A stretch of DNA of 64,000 nt from the NCBI GenBank assembly GCA_035048495.1, contig CM068544.1:13882138-13946137 (forward strand). Reading direction: 5' to 3'. The position numbers and the translations under genes were made by a program. The notes below the pieces were generated by a model, which searched no databases, had not been told where the DNA came from, and was given only the letters and a program-made list of their open reading frames with translations. Below are positions 11,114-23,142 of the stretch, in pieces (the stretch's first letter is position 1; each line of letters starts with the position of its first letter). This stretch comes from Euptelea pleiosperma. Taxonomy: Eukaryota; Streptophyta; Magnoliopsida; Ranunculales; Eupteleaceae.

Positions 11114-12103
11114 CAATCAGATCTGCAACTCATTCACCGGAGAATTTGCAGACATGCCTGGTGGCAGTCCGTGTTAAACAACTGCTGCTCCCTCCAGCAA
11201 TACCTCCCACTACCGCCTTGCTTCTAGCATCCACGGTGTGCTGCTTGTACCTCCTCTTCATAGACTGAGAAAGCTTTAGCTTCTCTTTCGTGGACTGACA
11301 TTGCGTCCCTTCCACCTTAGCCGTTGCACACCTGCAAAACCGAACACCTGTTGCAACTCATGCAACATCAGGCTATCTCCATTGACGCCTTTCCAACATC
11401 TCTTTGCTGGATCAACTGCTAAAAGGATGCATCATCTGCTGAAGAACAGCCCCACGTGCTCCCCCACAATCATTTCGCATATCACATCCTCCTTGTGAAA
11501 TCTTTCCGGGCAGCACCAGCAGCCACCACCTCAAGCACACCGTCTTCTTCACCTCTCTTGCAGCCTCTCCTTGCTACATCACACCGGAGAGACACTCTCT
11601 TCCAAAGATCCCGTCAAACGACCATGTCAATGGCCGAGTCCAAATTGGAGTAGGTTTTCCTAGGTGAGTATCTCTTTCTTCCTCTCTTCTTTCTCTCTCC
11701 TCATTTTCTCTCTCTACTTTTCATGCTTTGTAGTTAGTTTTGTTTGTAATTCGGATTAATTCCCACAGTTTTGTAAGGATTTTAATTAAATATTTTAATG
11801 TCATTTCATGTTAATTCAATTCTGTCATTTGATCTAGTTAATTTTATTTAATTGAAAATTCTCCATCAAAAATCATTGTTTTAATCTCAATTTCCACTAT
11901 TCTCACCCTTCCATCATTTTTAGCAGATTTTCGTTAATTTGTTCTTTATTTGCCCTAACCCCGAGTGCGGACGATACCCGACACGAGCCACTGTACAACC
12001 CTGTGATTTTTGCAGGATTCGAGTGAACAAAATTCGGATAATTACAAATATTGTTGAACTTTAGGGTTTCCGTAACCAACGACGCGGAAAAATCCTATTT
12101 TCA

Positions 12104-13560
12104 ACTACTGAAGTCAAACCTCTTCAATCCGTGTCTTCTATGACACCTACTTCCACTCCATCTGCTCCAACATTGGAGCTCAAGCCACTTCCAACAGATC
12201 TTTCCTATGCCTATCTTGATCCTAAGGAAACCTACCCTGTCATTATTGCTTCCGCTTTGTCTGAGAGTGAATATAAGAAACTTCTCGAGCTGCTCAACGA
12301 GCACAAATCTGCGATAGGTTGGACTATAGATGATATTCGTGGCATAGACCCCTCGGTGTGCCAACATCACATCTATCTTGAGGATGAATCCAAAACCTCT
12401 CGAGAACACCAGAGGAGGTTGAACCCCGTCTTGAAGGATGTAGTCCGGGACGAGGTCCTTAAACTGTTAGATGCGGGTATCATTTACCCCATCTTCGATA
12501 GCAAATGGGTGAGTCCTATTCATGTCGTCCCTAAAAAGGCAGGATTCACAGTTGTGGAAAATGAGAACAAGGAAATGGTCACCCAGCGCCTGAAGAAAGG
12601 GTGGAGAGTCTGCATCGATTACCGACGACTCAACACCAACACTAGGAAGGACCATTTTCCTTTACCCTTCATAGACCAAATGTTGGAGAGACTAGTAGGT
12701 CACTCCTATTACTGCTTCCTCGATGGTTACTCAGGGTATAATCAAATACCCATCGCCCCTGAGGATCACGAGAAGACAACTTTCACCTGTCCCTTTGGCA
12801 CTTTTGCCTACAAGCGCATGCCCTTTGGCCTCTGCAATGCACCCGCGACCTTTCAAAGGTATATGATGAGCATTTTCTCTGACATGGTGGAAAAATTCCT
12901 CGAAGTCTTTATGGACGACTTCTCAGTTTTTGGGTCATCCTTTGATGACTGTCTGAACCATCTAGGGCTTGTACTTCAACGCTGTCAAGACAAGCGACTT
13001 GTCCTCAATTGGGAGAAATGCCACTTCATGGTGAAGAAAGGCATAGTTTTGGGACATGTCATTTCCCATCAGGGCATTGAGGTCGACAAAGCTAAAATCG
13101 ATATCATCTCGACCTTGCCCATTCCTAAGTCCGTACGTGACATCCGGTCCTTTTTGGGACACGGAGGATTCTATAGGCGATTCATCAAGGACTTCTCTCA
13201 AATCGCTCGACCTCTATCCCATCTTCTGGCCAAAGATAGTCCTTTCGACTTTAATGCTGACTGTGTCAAGGCATTTGAGCGTCTCAAATCTGAGCTCACT
13301 ACTGCGCCCATTATCCGTCCCCCGGATTGGACTCTACCTTTTGAGGTAATGTGCGATGCTTCTGACTACGCCTTAGGAGCCGTTCTAGGGCAGAGAGTTG
13401 ACAAAAGGTCACACGTGATCTACTACGCGAGCAAAACTCTTAACTCTGCCCAAATGAATTACTCCACCACTGAGAAAGAACTCCTGGCGGTAGTCTTCGC
13501 CCTTGATAAATTCCTTCAGTACCTCTTAGCCACTAAGGTGGTAGTGTACACTGATCATGC
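12104..13560 (+). pseudogene. pol: pol of element F, part 1: reverse transcriptase and start of RNase H
   Basis: The frame is open from 12104, so the true start (gag-protease) is lost behind LTR copy 3. Pre-RT text ELKPLPTDLSYAYL is followed by RT: CIDYRRLN, FLDGYSGYNQIPI, FAYKRMPFGLCNAPATFQ and the catalytic FMDD near 12906. After the FLGHGGFYRR connection comes RNase H, with its first three acidic residues in CDASDY, TEKELLA and VYTDHA. The lineage is Athila-like (OTA clade) by motif wording. RT would copy element RNA into DNA in the virus-like particle. At 13560 the frame is interrupted by solo LTR copy 4, flanked by the direct repeat CATGC (13556-13560, 16273-16277), and resumes in frame afterwards. 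No stop lies within this part. Confidence 0.93.
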
Positions 13561-14751
13561 TGATATTCGCTCAAAAGTGCTTATTTTAAGCAATTATCCT
13601 TTTAGCGTTATTGCATTCTCTTACGTAAAATACTCTATTTACCTACTTTTCTACGTAAGAGTCTCTTGTGTTGCGTAGAACACACTTTTCTGGACGAAAT
13701 GGTATATTTGCATGCATTAAACACATTTTCGGAAGTCTAAATATTAAGCCGTTCTGATAAAGTCTCATTACGCGCTTCTTCTGTCGCAGGAAACCCCGAT
13801 GGGACGATTCTCGAGACTTGTGGGCCCAAATCGATCTTGAAAGCCCATTATCAAAGCTTAAATAGCCCACATGCTATGACTAGAAGATATGGGCCAAATA
13901 TGAGCTGAATAAGAGGACCAAAAAGTCGGCCCAAAGAACGAAGAGAGTAGGAGAGCCAATGACCAAGAGACGGACCAAAGCGTTTAAAGTCACATGAGTC
14001 AGCAAAGAATGATAGTCGACTCTACTGGAGAAGCGTGAGGATGGTCACAGTGAAGACCAAGGTTCCAGACCCTCCGCCAGTGCTTTTTTCTCTATTTTTT
14101 GATACTTTTTCTCTCATCTCTCCTTATTCTCTATCTCTCTTCATCTCTCGGTCCTCGAATCTAGTGACCTAACCCCAGAACTCCTGCCCATCGGCTCTAT
14201 CTCATCTCCCTTAGCTTTCCGACCATTGGATCTTCCATCGGACCGTTGGATCTTCAATCGGACCGTTGGATCTCTCTAGATCCGTCGATTTACCAATCTG
14301 GGTCCCAATCAAGTCACCATCCATCCGATCGCCTTCAGAATGCCTGTCACATCATCTTGTGAGACGATGGACATCATCAGTCCATGTGGGCCAGTAGCCG
14401 GGCCCATCATCATCGACCCGTTGTCCGACCAGTTAGTGGACCCCGTGAATTTCCAAAGAATTTTAATTAAATTTTAAAAAAATGGGGGGTCCACTAAATG
14501 GGGACATTCCCCAAGAAAAAGTAGCATTTTAAAAATATTTTTTTTTATTTAAAAAATACCCTATTTCCATTAATGGAAATAGGGAGCTTTAAAAGGAGAA
14601 GGAGAGGGGTTCGTTCGAACCCTAATCCCTCTCCCCTCTCCTCCTCTCCTTCCCCAAAATCGTTCCCTACATTTTCCTCTCCTCCTTCTCCTTCTTTTCC
14701 TTTCTTTCTTCTTCTTCCTTTCTTCTTCTTCATCTTCTCCTTTTTCGGCGA

Positions 14752-14774
14752 GAACCTGCAACTCCGGCAGGTTC
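14752..14774. repeat. variant palindrome in copy 4
   Basis: GAACCTGC/GCAGGTTC arms around AACTCCG. The pieces of the family hairpin are present but re-paired, as if one arm was duplicated out of register. Confidence 0.6.
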
Positions 14775-14913
14775 ATCTTCCACGCCTTCTTCTTCTCTTC
14801 CGCCCTTCTCCTCTTCTATCTCACCACCATCACCACGCCACGAACCGTCATCCCCTTCTCCTTTTTCTTTCTTCTTCTTCTTCTTTTTCTTCTTCTTCTT
14901 CTTCTTTGCTTCC

Positions 14914-14941
14914 GCCGGAGTTGCAGGCCTGCAACTCCGGC
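14914..14941. repeat. perfect 28-nt palindrome in copy 4
   Basis: GCCGGAGTTGCAGG and its exact complement with no loop, following a (TTC)n run. Confidence 0.92.
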
Positions 14942-16272
14942 CGTTCTTCTTTTTACTTCTCCCCCACGGCTTACCCCCTCGCCTGCCATGCTGAACGACC
15001 TTAGTTTTGCCTCCACCTGCTAGGACGCCTGCTGCTGCTCGTGCAGCACCGTTGCTGCTCCGCCCAACTCCTCCTTCACGTTGCTCCACCGTCCAACGCC
15101 GGCAACACCACCACCGCACAGCTACCTCCATTACCGCCTCTGCTCCACCGCCTCACCACGACCTGCAACGCTGAGTTGCAGGCCTGCTTCTCCAAGACGT
15201 TGACGTTCAAAAAAATAAAAAAGAAAAAAAGAAAGAAAAGAGATATGAGAAGAAGAAGAGGAGAAGAGGAACGCCTACCTGCTGTTCCTCTTCACCTCGA
15301 TCAGCACCTCCGTCAGCCACCACCACCATCTTCAGCCATCTCATCGTCTTCCAAATCTGCATCCTCTGTAGCAGCAAGCGTCCACCACACCACGGCCTGC
15401 AATCTCCCCCCAACCATCACGCCTCTCACCTTCTCAATGCCGTGGAGAATCCAGCAACTCCATGCCATGAACCTTGCTGCTCCACCACCTTATTCGCATA
15501 GGTTACAGACCAACCTGTGCTTTTCCATGTGCTAGTTTGGACTGCAATCACTCTCACTTTGATGCAAACCGGCTCATCCCCTCCATCAACACCTCGCAAT
15601 CAGCACCTTTACATGCACCCCACACATGTGCAAGATCCACGTGGCTGATGCAAACATTTGGTAAGTCTAAGGTATAGTTCCTCTCTCATCCCTTTTCTCT
15701 CACTCTCTCTCTCTAAGTTTTTTTTTATCTCTCTAGATTTCTCTTTCCCTCTCTAAATCTCACTTTTTCTCTCCTCCCTTAGTTTCTCTCTCTAGTTCTC
15801 TCTAGCGTTCTCTCTCCTACGTCTCTTTCTCTCTCTAGAAATCTCATTCTCTTCTTTTTTCTCTCTCATCTATTTTAGTATTTTTTTTTATTGCTTTCCA
15901 GTTGATTAATTATTTTATCATAGTTTAAGATTTATCTAAGCATTGTAATGAATTTTGATGTTATGAAAGTTCTTCGGAGTTATTTGGATATTTCGCCTCT
16001 TGTTCATTAATATTGTAGTTCATGGTTTGCAGCAATCAACTCAAAAGAATGTTTTCAATACCTAACTCTCCACCACTCTCACCTCTCCATAGTTCTGATA
16101 AAAATTCGTCATTTTATGTTCTTGGTTGCACGAACTAACCCCGAGTGCGGATCGACATCCGACACTTCCCACTGTGCAAATTGTTTAAATCTTGCAGGAA
16201 TCTCGGATAAATTACAAATCTTGTTGATTCTAGGGTTTCCGTAACCAACGACGCGGAAAAACCTTAGTTTCA

Positions 16273-17796
16273 CATGCAGCCCTTCGTTATCTCATGTCGA
16301 AAAAGGAAACCAAGCCTCGATTAATTCGATGGATTCTCTTACTGCAGGAATTCGACCTCGAGATCAAGGATAAGAAAGGAACTGAGAATGTAGTGGCTGA
16401 TCACTTGTCTAGACTGACTTTAGAGTCCTCCTTCGACACCCAGCCCATCCCTGAAACCTTTCCAGATGAACAACTGTTCGCTATCTCTGTTAATCCTTGG
16501 TATGCTGACATTGTTAACTACTTTGTCACCGAAGAAATGCCTTCACACTGGTCAAAACAGGACAAAAGCCAATTCCTAGCAAGAGTTAAGTACTACTCTT
16601 GGGATGACCCTTATTTGTATAAATACTGTCCTGACCAGATCATTCGTCTCTGTGTACCTGAGTCGGACCAACTCAGTATCTTGTCCTCGTGTCATGACCA
16701 ACCTTGTGGTGGTCATTTTAGCACTAAGAAAACTGTAGAAAAAGTTTTGCAATGCGGATTCTACTGGCCCACATTATTTAAAGATGCCCACATCTACAGC
16801 AAAACCTGTCCTAATTGTCAGCATCTAGGCCACATCTCCCAGAGAAATATGATGCCCCTAACTCCCATCCAGGTCGATGAAATATTTGACATTTGGGGCA
16901 TCGACTTCATGGGCCCCTTTCCCGTTTCCTATGGTTTTGAGTACATTCTCCTTGCGGTAGACTATGTGTCCAAATGGATAGAAGCCATTCCCACCAAGAC
17001 CAATGACCACAAAGTGGTGGTCAAATTCCTAAAGGAGTTCATCTTCGCCCGATTCGGTGCCCCTAAGGCCATCATTAGTGATGGGGGCACCCATTTCTGC
17101 AATAAGATATTCGAGAAATTAATGAAAAAGTATGGGGTAACCCACAAGGTTGCCCTAGCTTATCATCCACAGACTAGTGGTCAAGTAGAGGTTTCTAATC
17201 GTCAGATCAAGCAGATCTTGGAGAAGACAGTCAATACCACACGTAAAGAGTGGTCTACTCGTCTCACTGATGCTTTATGGGCATACAGAACAGCCTACAA
17301 GACCCCACTCAATATGTCTCCCTATCGTCTGGTCTTTGGGAAACCCTGTCATCTTCCGGTAGAGATTGAACATCGTGCCCTGTGGGCCATTAAGAAGCTC
17401 AACTTCGACCTAGACTCCGCAGGGGAGGAGCGGAAACTTCAAATGAATGAGTTAGAAGAACTCAGAAATGATGCCTACAACTTGTCCAAGAATTACAAAG
17501 CCAAAATGAAGTGGATACATGACAAGAGCATCCTCAGGAAAGAGTTCCATCCAGGACAGAAGGTCCTTCTTTATAATTCTCGTCTCCATCTCTTCCCTAG
17601 GAAACTAAAATCTAGGTGGACCAGTCCTTATACGGTCACCGCAGTCACACCCTTTGGGGCAATCACTATTGAGGATCCCAAGGATCACTCCTCATTCCAA
17701 GTCAATGGTCAGCGTCTTAAACAGTTCCATGAACTTGACGTATTGCTCATTCAAACTTTTGAGATCGATCTCATCGATCCTGTCTATGTCGACTGA
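16273..17796 (+). pseudogene. pol: pol of element F, part 2: RNase H end and integrase
   Basis: Continues the F polyprotein after the solo LTR. The RNase H C-terminus carries its last acidic motif in [10 protein letters not shown]. Integrase follows: an HHCC zinc site (CHDQPCGGH ... CPNC), the catalytic triad D-D-E (GIDFMGP near 16905, ISDGGTHF near 17078, QVEVSNR near 17185) and a C-terminal [11 protein letters not shown] module. There is no chromodomain. Integrase would cut target DNA with a 5-bp stagger, matching the TSDs here. The frame is open for about 500 codons to TGA at 17794-17796. No env-like ORF follows, although many Athila elements have one. The region looks intact apart from the LTR insertion and the missing 5' part. 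Confidence 0.93.
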
Positions 17797-18146
17797 TAAT
17801 CCACTCAGTCTCCTGTGCTCCAACTTGGTTGGGGTGCCTGTCACCCCCGTCATGTCTGGCTGAAGACATAAAACTTAGCGCTTTCGGAAAGGCAATTCCG
17901 GTATTCCTAGAGTACATGAGTCTCATGTATTTGTTATTACTGTTATATCTCTGGAAATGCAGGTACATTCATTCTTCCGATCATCAGGTACCACACACTG
18001 TCGAGTTTCTGCCGACTTGGTAACATCCTTCCTGAATCTTTGCATCATCATCTCTGATTTGTTATCATTTTATGTCCCGGTCATGAGCACCGAGGACGGT
18101 GCTATATTTTGGTTGGGGGTGGGTATTTACCAAAACTCATGTCTTC

Positions 18147-18190
<44 letters not shown>

Positions 18191-19537
18191 TTTTTGGGGT
18201 GATTTCCGATGTTCTCCAAAAGTTTTCTAGAATTTCAAAAATGTGTCAAATACACTGACTTTGATTAGCTAAAAACCTTCGTTAAGTCAGTATTGAGGAT
18301 GTCAATTTTTGTTTAAAGTTAGCATTGAGTCAAGTCAAGTGTGACTACAGCAGGTTTGAAAACTTAGAAAAAATCAGATTCGGCACAATTGTACACTATC
18401 AACATCAGAGTCATCCTAAGTTTGGAAATTCTAGAGATCCTATGAGAAGAATTGTGGAGACCTAACCCAGTGAGCTTTCGAACCTTTAATCAATTCAGAG
18501 AATTATACAACAATTCTGAGTCACAAGATGACTCACTATTCTTCATGCCCGCAATATTCGTTGAGAGATCTCATTATCTTTTGCTTCGATCATAAAACTC
18601 GGAACGACATCAACATTGGATTACTACGATAGAACCTTCTCTGTATCCAGTCAAGACAGTATACATGATAGTGCAAACCCTAGAAAATGATTTAGGCCAT
18701 TTTTCTGAACCATTCAGCCTTTTTACTCACCTGAATTATACTTCACTAGAAACCCCTTGAGCCGTTCTATAAAAGCCTTTTCTTTGTAAACCCATCAACC
18801 TAAAATCTAGTATAGCTACGAAGCATGACTGGCTACCCTTATTTTGAGATGGACAAAAGAATAACTGATATGGGTGTACCGTGAAAAAGAAAAGTAAAGA
18901 AGAAGAATCAAAAGGAAAAGAAAGTGGTTCAAGCCAAAAACAAAATATAGAAAGAAAGTATGAAGTAGAGCTGAAAAGAAATTGAGCAGTCTCAGAAATA
19001 TCAAGGAAAAGAGAAAAATACGAAAAAAGGAAAAAGAATCAGATAATGGTGTTACGTCGCAGGAAAAATGCAAGAAAATGGCAATATCCTCTCAAGATCT
19101 TTGAAATCCTGTATCCCTTTATCTCTCTACACCTGACCTAAGCCTCATTACAACCCAGGAAAGTCCTACTTGATTCTAGGATAGTACGATCATAAAATGT
19201 GGAGATTGGAGAAGGAGAAGCTATAGAGTTTGATCTGACGTTCCCGAGTGAAGTGGTATTCCAATCATGAGATCTTCTTCTGTTAAAGATGTCCTTCCTT
19301 CAAATAAAACATATGTGAGATCTTTTGCCTCTTTATATTAAATACATCTCCTCACATATAAATTGAGAGAAAAGAAGAAAACCCTTCTCGTGTGATTCTA
19401 TTCTGAGTGCTGAACATGTGAGATTTGAGGTCGAGGTATAAAAACTTAGAGGTGATCTGAAAATCTTTACTGTCGGATGATGAGAATGTTGAGCACACAC
19501 ACACGCAGAGTCTGACTATTCTAGGTCATGATTATCA
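17797..19537 (+). other. 3' UTR of element F
   Basis: Non-coding, collinear with 34705-36500 of C from CACTCAGTCTCC on. It includes GGTTGGGGTGCC, the ATGAGTCTCATG block and a 35-bp A tract at 18150-18184 in the same slot as the TA run of E. It stops at ...GATTATCAGT, about 190 bp short of where a 3' LTR should start, and is fused there to tRNA-Asp sequence through a shared AGT. Confidence 0.82.
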
Positions 19538-19591
19538 GTATTCCCGCCTGTCACGCGGGTGACCCGGGTTCGATCCCCGGCAACGGCGCCA
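19538..19591 (+). tRNA. 3' 54 nt of tRNA-Asp(GTC), copied primer tRNA, not a gene
   Basis: It starts GTATTCCCGCC and ends GGCAACGGCGCCA. It contains the anticodon stem CCCGC/GCGGG around loop CTGTCAC (anticodon GTC), the T arm CCGGG-TTCGATC-CCCGG, the 3' acceptor strand and CCA. It matches the plant nuclear tRNA-Asp I know over its whole length. The 5' acceptor strand and most of the D arm are absent, so it cannot function. The CCA end sits 5 nt from the U5 end of minus-strand LTR copy 5, exactly where a primer tRNA would be attached. Other family members match tRNA-Asp for only about 14 nt here. Likely read-through of reverse transcription into the primer tRNA. Confidence 0.88.
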
Positions 19592-19596
19592 TCATT

Positions 19597-22072
19597 TGAA
19601 AGTAGGTTTTTTTTCCGCGTCGTTGGTTACGGAAACCCTAACTTCAACAATATTTGTAATTAATCCGAGATTTTTAACCTGTAGAATGAGCAATTTTGTA
19701 CAGTGGCTTGTGTCGGATGTCGATCCGCACTCGGGATTAGTCGGGTTAGCGCAATAATGAACATAAAATGACGGGAAATTTGCAGAGAATGGAACATAAT
19801 ATTATTCAAATCAACTTTATTCAATCGAACATGTCTCTTACAATCAAGTAAAAATAACTAAATTATAAAGCGTAAAAAAAAGAGAATAAACTAGAGAGAG
19901 AAAGGGAGAACTAGAGAGAGAAAGTAGAGAGGAGATTGTAGAGATAGAGAGAGAGAGAGAAAGAGGAATGAAAGTAGAGAGAAAATTTCAGAAAGTTAGA
20001 GAGAGAAAAGTAGATCTAGAGAGAGAAATAGAAGGAGATTTCTAGAGAGGGATAGAGAGAGAAAGTGAAGAAACTTACCACTTACTGGAGAGATCACATC
20101 AGCCTAGATCGGGCTTTGATGAAGGTGGTTTGGGACATGATGGAGATGAAAGGATCCACTGTTATGGTGGCTGGAATAGCCCATGGTGTTGCACCGTGGG
20201 TGTGTGCATAGGTGGCGCACCAGCGAGTGAGAATGCACCACGTACAGATGGTGCAAACTAGAGCAAAGATGGAGGGAGAAACTAACGATGGCGCCTCTTG
20301 CAGGTTTTGCTTGATGGATCTTCCTTGGTGTTGTGATGAGGTATTGAGGAGGAGCGCCTCCTCTCGATCTTTTTTTTTTTTTTTTTTTTTTTTTGTTCTT
20401 TGTCAAACGTGGATAGGGTTGCAGGCAGCAACCTGTTGATTGTGGCAACAGAGAGGGGGCGGCGACAAGGTGGGAGGTAGGTGCATGGGCAAGTTGAGAG
20501 GTGGAGGCGCTGAAGGAGGCAGAGCAAACTTTGCTGGTGGTGATGTTCGGAGATGGAGGCAACCTGCGTTTGCAGCAAGTGGTGCCGTTAGGAGATGGAA
20601 CGCCGGTCGGAACAGTGTTAGAAGGAGGAGCAGAAGAAAGGAAGAGAAGGGGGAAGAAGGGAGGAGAGGTGGCTGCTAGTGGTGTGACAGGAAGATTTCG
20701 CCGGAGAAGACGAACCAGTCCGGCGAGCTAACGGTAGAAGGGAAGAAGAGAAGAAGAAGAAGAAGAAGAAGAAGGAGAAGGCGGTGAGAATGGAGGTGCT
20801 GTGCTGCACGCCGACGACGGAGATGGAGGTGGTGCTATTTTTCGACAGCAAGGAGCAGATGCTAACGGCCGGAGTTGCAGGCCTGCAACTCCGGTGGGAA
20901 ACGAAGAAGAAGAAGAAGCGGAAAAAAACGAAGGGGAAAACTTGGGGGAACTAGTTTGGGAAAGAGAGGAAGAGATTGGAGGGGGACTAGGGTTCGAACG
21001 AACCCTTCTCCCTCCTCTTATAAAGCTCCCTATTTCCTTTAATGGAAATAGGGTATTTTTGAAAATAAAAAATATATATATATATATTTTTTTTTTAAAG
21101 TAAAAATCTACTTTTCTATGGGGAATCTCCCCAATTAGTAGACCCCCCGTTTTTTTTGAAATTTAATTAAAATTCTTTGAAAATTCACAGGGTCCACTAA
21201 CTGGTCGGACAGCGGGTCGATGATGATGGGCCCGGCTACTGGCCCACATGGATTTATGATGTCCATTGTCTCACAAGATGATGTGACAGACGGTCTGATG
21301 GCGATCGGATGGATGGTGACTTGATTGGGACCCAGATTGGTAGATCGACGGATCTAGAGAGATCCAACGGTCCGATTGAAGATCCAATGGTCCGATGGAA
21401 GATCCAACGGTCAGAAAGCTAAGGGAGATGAGATAGAGCCGAAGGGTAGGAGTTCTGGGGTTAGGTCAGTAGATTCGAGGATCGAGAGATGAAGAGAGAG
21501 AGAGAATAAGAAGAGATGAGAGAGAAAGTATCAAAAAAATGGAGAAAAGTATTGGCAGAGGGTCTGGAACCCTGGTCTTCACTGTGACCATCCTCACGCT
21601 TCTCCAGTAGAGTAGACTATCATTCCTTGCTAACTCATGTAGCTTTAAACGCTTTGGTCCGTCTCTTGGTCATTGGCTCTCCTGCTCTCTTCGTTCTTTG
21701 GGCTGGCTTTTTGGTCCTCTTATTCAGCCCATATTTGGCCCATATCTTCTAGTCATAGCATGTGGGCTCTTTAAACTTTGATAATGGGCTTTCCTGATCG
21801 ATGTGGGCTCGCAAGTCTCGAGAATTTTCCCATCGGGGTTTCCTGCGATAGAAGAAGCGCGTAATGAGACTCTATCAGAATGACTACATGTCTAGACTTC
21901 CGAAAATGTGTTTAATGCATGCAAATATACCATTTCGTCTAGAAAAGTGTGTTCTACGCAACAAAAGAGACTCTTACGTAGAAAAGTAGATAAATAGAGT
22001 ATTTTAACGTAGGAGAATGCAATAACGCTAAAAGGATAATTGCTTAAAATAAGCACTTTTGAGCGAATATCA
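19597..22072 (-). repeat. LTR joined to copied tRNA (copy 5)
   Basis: A 2,476-bp minus-strand LTR. The U5 end is followed by 5 nt and the tRNA-Asp copy. The U3 end abuts the G leader at AGGTG (22073-22077), with no matching AGGTG on the tRNA side. It therefore lacks the two-sided TSD seen around the solo LTRs. It contains a TATA box (CTTATAAAG at about 21018-21026) and one hairpin. Confidence 0.88.
20868..20895. repeat. LTR palindrome in copy 5
   Basis: A perfect 26-nt palindrome CCGGAGTTGCAGG/CCTGCAACTCCGG (20869-20894) beside a (GAA)n run. Confidence 0.9.
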
Positions 22073-23124
22073 AGGTGGGTGATGAAATCCCACCAGTTTC
22101 AATTTAGAGCTGGGTCTGCTCTCTTAGAGTTGATTGATTAATGGCCATGCCACGCAAGTCGAATAAGTTGTTGCTAGAAAACAAATAGACATGTGGCAAT
22201 GATTCACCCAAATTACTCTATATCGCACTCAAGGCGAGGATAGGGACTTACCTCCCGTGGGCCACGCCACGGGGTCGCCTCCGTGGGTTAGAGAGGGGTA
22301 TCCTAATGGGCTTGGGCCCGACTCCACCTCTTTGAGCTTTCGCTCTCTACCCACACTAGATCGTGTTCCTGCAGAAAAGTTAGATCGCATGGTCTAGGTA
22401 TTCGGGATTCTATTTGGAAGATCCTTGCCTTTTTAGGGTTCACAGAACAAGTACTGGATTTAGGCAAGTTTTTGAATTATTTTCCAAATTCAAGATGGGG
22501 TAAAATTTAAGAATTCCCAGATTGGAAAATACCTAGATTGGAAAGTGTCCCGAACTGTGGAGATCTTCCAAGAAAGATTTGTTTGCGAGATCCCTTACAA
22601 TTTTGGAAAATTTCCCAAAATTGAATTTCTGCTCGATTTTGGGGTGTTTTCTTTTGCAGACTTTTCCAAATTCGGAAGATTTCTAAAGATAGAAATTCTT
22701 CTAAAGAGAAAACTTCTAAGAGGGGAAACCCTAATTTAGCAGGGTTTCAAGATTTTGGAATCTTTCCAAAAATCGCAAATCCTTGATTGGTGATTTCTAA
22801 AAATCTGCAGAATGGAAAACCCTAATTTTTTTGAATTTTGATTTTATTATTTTTTTGGTATTTTCCACTTAATCTAGGGTTTCTGAAAAACCCAAGAACA
22901 AGATCTAGCAGTTATATGGAAAGCAGTAACATTCCTAAATTATTACAACTTTGCACTTGGCCTTCCGAGGCATTAAAAATCGTAATTTAAAAGACTACTA
23001 AAAATCACTAAAAACAAAAAATAGAAAGTTTCCAGAAAAGGTCGGGCTGTCCAAATTGAGCAGCTTTCCGCTTCAGCAACTTTCCAATTCCGTCTTTACG
23101 TCCCTTTTTGCACTCCCGTCAACT
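22073..23124 (-). other. truncated 5' leader of element G
   Basis: Collinear with D 50812-51856, including the splice-donor stem-loop (donor GT at 22250-22251 on the minus strand). Its gag-proximal part and all coding sequence are missing, replaced by LTR copy 5. Confidence 0.8.
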
Positions 23125-23142
23125 CGAGCGGCAACGGCGCCA
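23125..23142 (-). promoter_or_regulatory. primer-binding site (tRNA-Asp), element G
   Basis: The minus strand reads TGGCGCCGTTGCCG, 14 of 14 matches to tRNA-Asp, then CTCGAG. This is the best standard primer site in the window and a control for the extended one at 19538. Confidence 0.88.

Larger units (their letters stand above)
9290..12103 (+). repeat. truncated LTR (copy 3)
   Basis: This 2,814-bp plus-strand LTR lacks its 5' ~82 bp. It has a TATA-like box at 10240, the start-region palindrome at 10259-10274 and four CCGGAGTTGCAG hairpins, the most of any copy. Its ...TTTTCA end at 12103 abuts pol coding sequence instead of a primer site. It is therefore the 3' or solo LTR of something inserted into element F's pol, with the left side later rearranged. 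Confidence 0.85.
13561..16272 (+). mobile_element. solo LTR (copy 4) inside pol of F
   Basis: A 2,712-bp LTR, TGATATTC...TTTCA, with a perfect 5-bp TSD CATGC and no internal region. This is the product of LTR-LTR recombination after an element inserted in the RNase H domain. It has a TATA-like box near 14588, a perfect 28-nt palindrome at 14914-14941, and a CT-rich 3' third. ORFs inside it are microsatellite products. Confidence 0.95.

Noticed and set aside
17797..19537. Env-like ORF downstream of pol
   Set aside because: Athila elements often have one, but no long frame or transmembrane segment occurs here.
19538..19591. Functional tRNA-Asp gene
   Set aside because: The 5' acceptor strand and D arm are absent, CCA is present (not encoded in nuclear genes), and it abuts an LTR primer position.
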